Shown piece by piece: positions 6,408 through 9,119 of a DNA stretch of 9,119 nt (the stretch's first letter is position 1; the number at the start of each line of letters is the position of its first letter). The stretch comes from Oscillospiraceae bacterium (GTDB taxonomy: Bacteria; Bacillota; Clostridia; Oscillospirales; Ruminococcaceae), in contig JAEDJF010000058.1 in assembly GCA_016296485.1 (NCBI GenBank), positions 1 to 9,119 on the forward strand. Reading direction: 5' to 3'. The translations under genes were made by a program, and so were the position numbers. Under the pieces are notes generated by a model. It ran no database searches, had not been told where the DNA came from, and saw only the letters and a program-made list of their open reading frames with translations.

Positions 6408-6812
6408 TTGCCCGACCTTGGAGAGCAGCTTTCGTCCATTCTTCAAAACCCGGAAGCGCAGCAGAATATCCGCGCCCTGCTCTCCTCGCTTCAGCAGGGC
6501 GCACCCCAGCAGGATTCGTCCCCTCCTCCCCAGCAAAACGCTCCCTTTGACCTTTCGGCGCTTTTCGGCGGCGCTCCGGCGCCCCCGCCCCAGCAAGGTC
6601 CGCCGTCGGGCTCCGGTTTTGACATCGGCATGATGATGAAGCTTCAGCAGATTTTTTCAAAAATGTCCTGTGACGATAAAAATATTTCGCTTCTCCGGGC
6701 GCTTCGCCCCTTCCTTCGGGAACCGAAAAAAGCCGATGACGCAATAAATATCCTCCGGCTTTTGAGCGTTCTTCCCGCCCTTGGGGAAGCGGGAATCTTC
6801 GGAGGGGGATAG
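6408..6812 (+). CDS. Unknown protein with P/Q-rich linker (134 aa)
   Basis: Second gene of the operon. Three parts are visible. Residues 1-28 are a helix with LQNPEAQQNIRALLSSL, resembling the NDPKAVEKIL pattern of the preceding protein. Residues about 29-73 are a low-complexity Pro/Gln/Ser/Gly linker. Residues about 74-130 are a helical C-terminus beginning DIGMMMKLQQIF and containing DDKNISLLRALRPFLREP and ILRLLSVLPAL. No catalytic motif is seen. It is cytoplasmic by sequence. The start is TTG 6408, supported by GGAGG (6395-6399) eight bases upstream, inside the end of the previous gene. The next gene starts four bases after the stop. I recognise the type (short helical ends around a variable Pro-rich linker) as recurrent in Clostridia but cannot name a function. 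Confidence 0.78.
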   Translation: MPDLGEQLSSILQNPEAQQNIRALLSSLQQGAPQQDSSPPPQQNAPFDLSALFGGAPAPPPQQGPPSGSGFDIGMMMKLQQIFSKMSCDDKNISLLRALRPFLREPKKADDAINILRLLSVLPALGEAGIFGGG

Positions 6813-6816
6813 AGCC

Positions 6817-7317
6817 TTGGTTTGGCACCACAACGATTATTCAGAGGAGGCGCTTGCCGAAATGCAAAGGGAAGCAGAGGAACGGGTCCGGGAAATGCAG
6901 TCAAGGGCAAGGCTTCTCGCCGCCGGCGGTCCCCAGCCGCAAATTCGCGGGCAGAGCCGCCCGCCGGAAAACCCGCAGCGCCAAAATCCGGACCGCCGGC
7001 AAAACCCGGCTTCGCAGGGAGCGCAGCCGCAAAACTTTCAGAGCCAGGATTCCCCGCGCCGGGGTCCCCGGCAGCAGGAGGATTCGCCGTCTAATTTCTT
7101 TCCCCAAAACCCGCCGCAGCAGGGTCCGCCGCCGGGGGCGCAGTTTTCCCCCGCCCCCCAGCCGAACTTTCAGAGCGGGAACCCCTTCGGGGAAATATCG
7201 AAATTTATCGGAAACGTCGGCGAGGACCGGCTCATCGTGCTGGCGATTTTGTGGCTGCTTTGGAATGAGCACGCGGACGGAAAACTCCTTCTCGCGCTGC
7301 TCTATATCCTTATGTAA
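6817..7317 (+). CDS. Unknown protein: coiled coil, Q/P/N-rich linker, hydrophobic tail (166 aa)
   Basis: Third gene of the operon. Residues 9-34 form a highly charged helix (SEEALAEMQREAEERVREMQ) that could be a coiled coil. Residues about 37-124 are a long Pro/Gln/Asn/Arg/Ser-rich tract, presumably disordered. The last 42 residues hold two hydrophobic helices, RLIVLAILWLLW (138-149) and KLLLALLYILM (156-166), joined by NEHADG. The tail could sit on or in the membrane, or pack with the hydrophobic C-terminus of the preceding protein. I chose TTG 6817 over the upstream in-frame TTG 6781 because GGAGGGGG (6801-6808) is correctly spaced for it and it avoids overlap with the previous gene. The gene ends at a shared bidirectional terminator. 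The function is unknown; an assembly or scaffold role is speculation. Confidence 0.76.
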   Translation: MVWHHNDYSEEALAEMQREAEERVREMQSRARLLAAGGPQPQIRGQSRPPENPQRQNPDRRQNPASQGAQPQNFQSQDSPRRGPRQQEDSPSNFFPQNPPQQGPPPGAQFSPAPQPNFQSGNPFGEISKFIGNVGEDRLIVLAILWLLWNEHADGKLLLALLYILM

Positions 7318-7349
7318 AAAAATCCGCCTTTTGCAAGGCGGATTTTTTT
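7317..7349. terminator. Shared bidirectional terminator of convergent genes
   Basis: ATCCGCCTT (7322-7330) and AAGGCGGAT (7335-7343) form a perfect nine-base-pair stem with a 4-base loop, flanked by an A-run on the left and a T-run on the right. It therefore works in both directions. It begins at the stop codon of the three-gene operon and reaches the stop codon of the convergent HicB/DinB-like gene. Confidence 0.92.
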
Positions 7350-8064
7350 ATTTCAGTTTAAAGCAAAAGACGTTGTCGATTTCGTCGTCCCAAAACGCCT
7401 CGTAAGCGCGGCGGTACATCGCTTTCGCATGAATCCTGTCGTGCCAGATAAAGCGGCGGAGCACCTTTCGGAGGGACCACTCCTCGTCGTAGCTTCCGAC
7501 GAGCACCGGGTTTTCAAGATAGCCATCCCGCTTTTCGAGCTCCTCGAAGCCCTTCGCCCGGCAGGACAAAATGTCCGGTCCGTTTTCGGCGTCAACGCCT
7601 ATCTCGCCGAAATAATAGCTGTTCACGTTCATTGTGTGGAGGTACATTTCCTCTGCGGTGGAGGGGATTTTTCCGTAAAAAGTCTCCCTTTCCGGGACGA
7701 GGGGCGCTTTTTTGTTCGGGACGGAGTCGTAAAGCCGCTCGAAATCCATCGCGGAGCGAAGGGCGAGAATTTTGAGCTTCGTGTACTCCTCCTTCGTGAG
7801 CGGTTCCCGCTCCCCGGGGAAAATCACGTCGGAGTCCGCGTCCTTTATATTGAGACCGCTCTCCTTTTCAAGGACGGATTCCATCTCAAGCCGAAGGTCC
7901 GGGGTCTCGGTTCCGTTTGCCCAAAGGAGGTAGCTTTCAATTTCCCCGGGGAATTTTTCCAGGGCGCCCTTTAAAGTCCGCCCCCGGACAAAGGCGCCGG
8001 GAAAATTTTCGGCGTAAACGAGGTACCCGTCCTCATTGTATTCGCAAACGGTCTTTAATAGCAT
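7348..8064 (-). CDS. HicB-like/DinB-like fusion protein
   Basis: 238 residues. Residues 1-51 have the HicB-antitoxin pattern: a short strand, YNEDGYLVYAENFPGAFVRG, then a helix LKGALEKFPGEIESYLLWANG. This is the small alpha-beta fold found in HicB and DUF1902-like proteins. From about 90 on, a four-helix bundle of the DinB type is likely. His143 sits in a helix (YLHTMNVNSYYFGEIG), and HDRIH near the C-terminus supplies His208 and His212, which together fit the three-histidine metal site of DinB-like proteins. No HicA toxin gene is adjacent, and the HicB-like part lacks a DNA-binding tail, so an antitoxin role is not supported. The start ATG 8064 has GGAGG six bases upstream. The gene is monocistronic and convergent with the operon. 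The biochemical role is unknown; thiol-dependent detoxification is known for some DinB relatives only. Confidence 0.8.
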   Translation of the reverse strand: MLLKTVCEYNEDGYLVYAENFPGAFVRGRTLKGALEKFPGEIESYLLWANGTETPDLRLEMESVLEKESGLNIKDADSDVIFPGEREPLTKEEYTKLKILALRSAMDFERLYDSVPNKKAPLVPERETFYGKIPSTAEEMYLHTMNVNSYYFGEIGVDAENGPDILSCRAKGFEELEKRDGYLENPVLVGSYDEEWSLRKVLRRFIWHDRIHAKAMYRRAYEAFWDDEIDNVFCFKLK

Positions 8065-8081
8065 ATCGCGCCTCCGAAAAA

Positions 8082-8110
8082 ATTATATAGTAAAAAACGA
8101 CTTGTTTTCA
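8082..8110 (-). promoter_or_regulatory. Candidate promoter of the HicB/DinB-like gene
   Basis: Minus strand TATAAT (8082-8087) is a perfect -10, located just after the tRNA-Lys terminator. The hexamer 17 bases upstream, TGAAAA (8105-8110), is a poor -35 and lies within the terminator hairpin. The short leader and the perfect -10 support a real promoter. Confidence 0.45.
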
Positions 8111-8122
8111 CAAGTCGTTTTT
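8092..8122 (-). terminator. Terminator of the interrupted tRNA-Lys gene
   Basis: ACGACTTGT (8097-8105) and ACAAGTCGT (8110-8118) form a perfect stem with a 4-base loop, followed on the minus strand by six T (8092-8097). It starts just after the CCA end of the tRNA-Lys fragment, which shows that the fragment's 3' flank is the original chromosomal context. Confidence 0.85.
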
Positions 8123-8125
8123 CTT

Positions 8126-8179
8126 TGGTGAGCCATCGGGGATTCGAACCCCGGGCACCTTGATTAAAAGTCAAGTGCT
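8126..8179 (-). pseudogene. tRNA-Lys(UUU) 3' fragment, probable attachment-site half
   Basis: Read on the minus strand, the fragment contains AGCA, the anticodon arm CTTGACTTTTAATCAAG (8159-8175; anticodon TTT), the variable region, the T arm with TTCGAATC, the acceptor 3' strand ATGGCTC, discriminator A and CCA (8126-8128). The 5' acceptor strand GAGCCAT and the D arm are absent: homology to a normal tRNA-Lys stops after TGCT at 8179 and is replaced by AT-rich sequence that cannot pair with the acceptor. It is therefore not a working tRNA. This is the usual product of an integrase acting at the 3' half of a tRNA gene, leaving the displaced 3' end at the far side of the element. Confidence 0.82.
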
Positions 8180-8197
8180 AAACTTGCGATTTTTAGC
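8177..8197. repeat. Inverted repeat across the tRNA/element junction
   Basis: GCTAAA (8177-8182) and TTTAGC (8192-8197) are perfect six-base arms around nine bases. The left arm begins inside the tRNA fragment, so the repeat spans the point where tRNA identity ends. It could be a recombinase core-type site, or a coincidence imitating a D arm. Confidence 0.4.
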
Positions 8198-8203
8198 TTA
8201 TAT

Positions 8204-8251
8204 AAGCCGTTTATTTAATTGTCAGGGATATAAAATGGGATACAACGGCTT
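8204..8251. repeat. Eight-base inverted repeat in the element end
   Basis: AAGCCGTT (8204-8211) is repeated in inverted orientation as AACGGCTT (8244-8251), with 32 bases between, followed on the plus strand by a T/C-rich run. It could be a recombination-protein binding site or a weak terminator; the sequence does not decide. Confidence 0.35.
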
Positions 8252-8276
8252 CTTTTTCTTCTTTTTCATTGTACTT

Positions 8277-8569
8277 TTAGTCATGGATAAGCAACGATTT
8301 CATTCCCACAATACGAGCGTCCTCATTATTATATTTGTCGATAAAATCTCTGTCCTGTCTCCATTTGCATATGGCGTTAGATATCTGTCATCCATCGGGT
8401 ACTCGTCTTTTGTTGTTGAAGTATAAGCATTATAGATAACACCGTCTTCAGCAATATGCTGATTAACAAAATCGAGTAGCTCTTCTTTTGTATCAAATAC
8501 AAGCTCTCTTTTTGTTACCCCTTTATATTTTGGCATTTTTGCCAACGCGTTGTCAATGCTTTTTATCAC
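8277..8569 (-). pseudogene. ADP-ribosyltransferase-like domain (phage minor-head type), probably frameshifted
   Basis: The frame from GTG 8569 encodes LAKMPKYKGVTKRELVFD, then AYTSTTKDEY. This matches in order the start of the ART domain found at the end of many phage minor head proteins (PKYKG, an Arg strand, then a STT/STS motif). It then runs into an unconvincing tail and stops at 8300. A neighbouring minus-strand frame over the same bases reads RDFIDKYNNEDARIVGMKSL and stops at 8277. This looks like the expected C-terminal part of the domain (GRD, N, E-rich, hydrophobic strand). A one-base indel around 8340-8385 would join them. The catalytic second Glu of the ExE motif is not evident even so. 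The GTG start overlaps the upstream gene's stop, or the domain has lost its normal N-terminal portion. It is probably inactive. Confidence 0.5.
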
Positions 8570-8769
8570 ATTCTAAGTTTTTCATTTAATGTATAAGCCA
8601 TACTGCCGGGAAATACGTCATATTTCCAGTCCTGTTCTTTGGGCCTTCGGCACATTCCCAGAAGCTCACAGTGCCAGCAGCCTTTTGGCAAACCTTCGTA
8701 CTTTTTCTTATCATTTTCGTATTCTTTATTATCCCCAAAAATTATCCCCAGAAATCTTTTAACTAACAC
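8566..8769 (-). CDS. Small Cys-motif protein of unknown function (67 aa)
   Basis: 67 residues from a GTG start at 8769, preceded by a perfect AAGGAGG (8778-8784) seven bases upstream, which argues strongly for real translation. The N-terminus is short and mildly hydrophobic (MLVKRFLGIIFGD), then charged. Cys31, Cys34 and Cys40 (GCWHCELLGMCRRP) form a CxxC-x5-C cluster that could bind zinc or iron, although a fourth ligand is not obvious. The stop TGA overlaps the GTG of the ADP-ribosyltransferase-like frame in the sequence ATGTGATAA, so the two may be translationally coupled. I do not recognise the family. AT-rich codon use sets it apart from the chromosomal genes to the left. Confidence 0.6.
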   Translation of the reverse strand: MLVKRFLGIIFGDNKEYENDKKKYEGLPKGCWHCELLGMCRRPKEQDWKYDVFPGSMAYTLNEKLRM

Positions 8770-8788
8770 AGCAGAACCTCCTTAGGTA

Positions 8789-8817
8789 TTGACTTTAAAC
8801 ACATTCTATTGTACTAT
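8789..8817 (+). promoter_or_regulatory. Promoter of the candidate ncRNA
   Basis: TTGACT (8789-8794), 17-base spacer, TACTAT (8812-8817): one and one to two mismatches from consensus. It points right, away from the Cys-motif gene, into a 210-base interval with no plus-strand reading frame of note. Confidence 0.55.
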
Positions 8818-8823
8818 GTTATG

Positions 8824-9035
8824 GAGAGAAATTTCCTTTGTGCATCGGTCCCTGTCAGTAAGCAGGTAAACCTTGGATGCCTTAGTTGATTTCTCTTCTC
8901 TTTAAACATAGCAGAGCCTTACGGCTTTGATTTTATTGACTATTTATAATTTGTGTGCTATTTTAATATCAGAAACCGGGTAGGGCGTTGGAGTGCCTTT
9001 AGGTCTCCTCGGCCGACAATCCTGGTTTCTTTTTT
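8824..9035 (+). ncRNA. Candidate structured non-coding RNA, about 210 nt
   Basis: The predicted transcript begins within a long imperfect hairpin. GGAGAGAAAT (8823-8832) pairs with ATTTCTCTTC (8889-8898), GCATC (8842-8846) with GATGC (8876-8880), GGT (8847-8849) with ACC (8870-8872), and CCTG (8851-8854) with CAGG (8863-8866) around an 8-base loop. A second small hairpin, AGAGCC/GGCTTT (8913-8928), is followed by an AT-rich linker and then a long terminator hairpin. Promoter, folded domain and terminator lie in the right order on one strand between two minus-strand genes. I cannot match it to 6S RNA (ends not paired to each other), SRP RNA, tmRNA or a riboswitch. It could instead be a structured leader, although no plus-strand gene follows within the window. 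Confidence 0.45.
8972..9035 (+). terminator. Long hairpin terminator of the candidate ncRNA
   Basis: GAAACC (8972-8977) pairs with GGTTTC (9024-9029) and the stem continues with GG/CC pairs. Inside, GGC/GCC and GGAG/CTCC arms enclose a CC-TTTA-GG tip with small internal loops. TTTTTT follows at 9030-9035. The total stem-loop of nearly 60 bases is much longer than the other terminators here. The T-run overlaps the stop codon of the convergent partial gene. Confidence 0.65.
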
Positions 9036-9119
9036 ACGCCTTGTGCCCACCAATCTGCTCATTACGGTCTTTTGTAGTACCGCCTTCCTCAAAGTTCATA
9101 CCTTTGAGAATCGAGTTCT
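9034..9119 (-). CDS. C-terminal end of an unidentified element gene (partial)
   Basis: An open minus-strand frame enters from the right edge and ends at TAA 9034-9036, with about 28 codons visible. It encodes a hydrophilic stretch that includes ILKGMNFEEGGTTKDRNEQI and ends GGHKA. The phrasing resembles the tails of phage structural proteins, but I cannot assign a family from this little sequence. The same codons include an internal ATG with GAGG-like bases nearby, so a 21-codon peptide is conceivable, but continuity of the frame to the edge favours a longer gene. Confidence 0.5.
   Translation of the reverse strand, partial: NSILKGMNFEEGGTTKDRNEQIGGHKA

Larger units (their letters stand above)
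8180..9119. mobile_element. End of an element integrated at tRNA-Lys
   Basis: Everything beyond the tRNA-Lys break differs from the chromosome to the left. It is more AT-rich (21/60 G+C at 8401-8460, against 37/60 at 4021-4080) and carries a phage-like ADP-ribosyltransferase fragment, a small Cys-motif protein and the end of another gene. The orientation also fits: the retained terminator side is chromosomal and the missing 5' side is the element. No integrase is visible, so the type (prophage, ICE or remnant) is open and the right end lies outside the window. The stretch 8198-8276 has no gene, only an inverted repeat. Confidence 0.6.

Noticed and set aside
6781..6819. Upstream TTG 6781 as start of the 166-aa protein
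   Set aside because: It has no ribosome binding site and would overlap the previous gene by 32 bases; TTG 6817 has GGAGGGGG at proper spacing.
6854..7405. A 183-codon plus-strand open frame rich in Arg and Pro
   Set aside because: It is a shadow of the third operon gene caused by its repetitive GC-rich linker, and it would run through the terminator at 7317-7349.
8126..8201. A complete tRNA-Lys on the minus strand
   Set aside because: The bases where the 5' acceptor strand should be cannot pair with ATGGCTC, and the apparent D-arm stem GCTAAA/TTTAGC does not match the conserved D-arm sequence.
8160..8426. A plus-strand frame with six consecutive Phe codons
   Set aside because: It starts inside the tRNA-Lys fragment, lacks a ribosome binding site, and overlaps the better supported minus-strand ART-like frame.
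8824..9035. 6S RNA, SRP RNA, T-box or group II intron domain V
   Set aside because: The 5' and 3' ends do not pair with each other as in 6S RNA. The SRP loop sequences, the T-box GGTGG-type bulge and the domain V signature are absent.
1..9119. CRISPR array, integrase, transposase or sortase genes
   Set aside because: No regularly spaced direct repeats and no reading frame with the corresponding motifs were found on either strand.

Overview
The window looks like chromosomal DNA from a spore-forming member of the Clostridia (Oscillospiraceae-like is my inference). The reasons are strong GGAGG-type ribosome binding sites, several TTG starts, compact rho-independent terminators, a SipL-like SPOCS/LysM spore-morphogenesis protein, and an archaeal-type AAA ATPase of a kind common in gut Firmicutes. 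Most of the window is fairly GC-rich (positions 4021-4080 are 37/60 G+C). From about 8180 to the end it turns visibly AT-rich (8401-8460 is 21/60 G+C).

Layout, left to right. A consensus leftward promoter (14-42) and a rightward promoter (66-94) diverge, and the second drives tRNA-Arg(CCG) with its terminator. A 49-codon remnant resembling the DUF2087 C-terminus follows on the minus strand. Then come four minus-strand genes, each ending in its own terminator: an AAA ATPase with a degenerate nuclease-like tail, a secreted NPSTG-type surface protein with an unusual structured leader and palindromic promoter region, the SipL-like protein, and a YfcE/MJ0936-type metallophosphoesterase. Diverging from the phosphoesterase is a tight plus-strand operon of three small proteins of unknown function (80, 134 and 166 aa). 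They have helical ends, and the second and third carry long P/Q/N-rich linkers. A shared bidirectional terminator separates this operon from a convergent minus-strand gene that appears to fuse a HicB-like domain to a DinB-like metal-binding bundle.

At 8126-8179 lies the 3' part of a tRNA-Lys(UUU) gene, still followed by its terminator but lacking its 5' third. The sequence beyond it is AT-rich and carries phage-like or decayed genes: an ADP-ribosyltransferase-like fragment with a probable frameshift, a small Cys-motif protein, and the C-terminus of a gene cut by the window edge. This is the expected picture for the far attachment site of an element integrated in tRNA-Lys. Inside the element, a rightward promoter, a folded domain and a long terminator hairpin outline a candidate non-coding RNA of about 210 nt that I cannot match to a known family.

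The most interesting signals are the tRNA-Lys att junction with the candidate ncRNA next to it, the three-gene low-complexity operon, the HicB-DinB fusion, and the palindrome-rich control region of the surface protein. All calls come from reading the sequence; no database search was possible.
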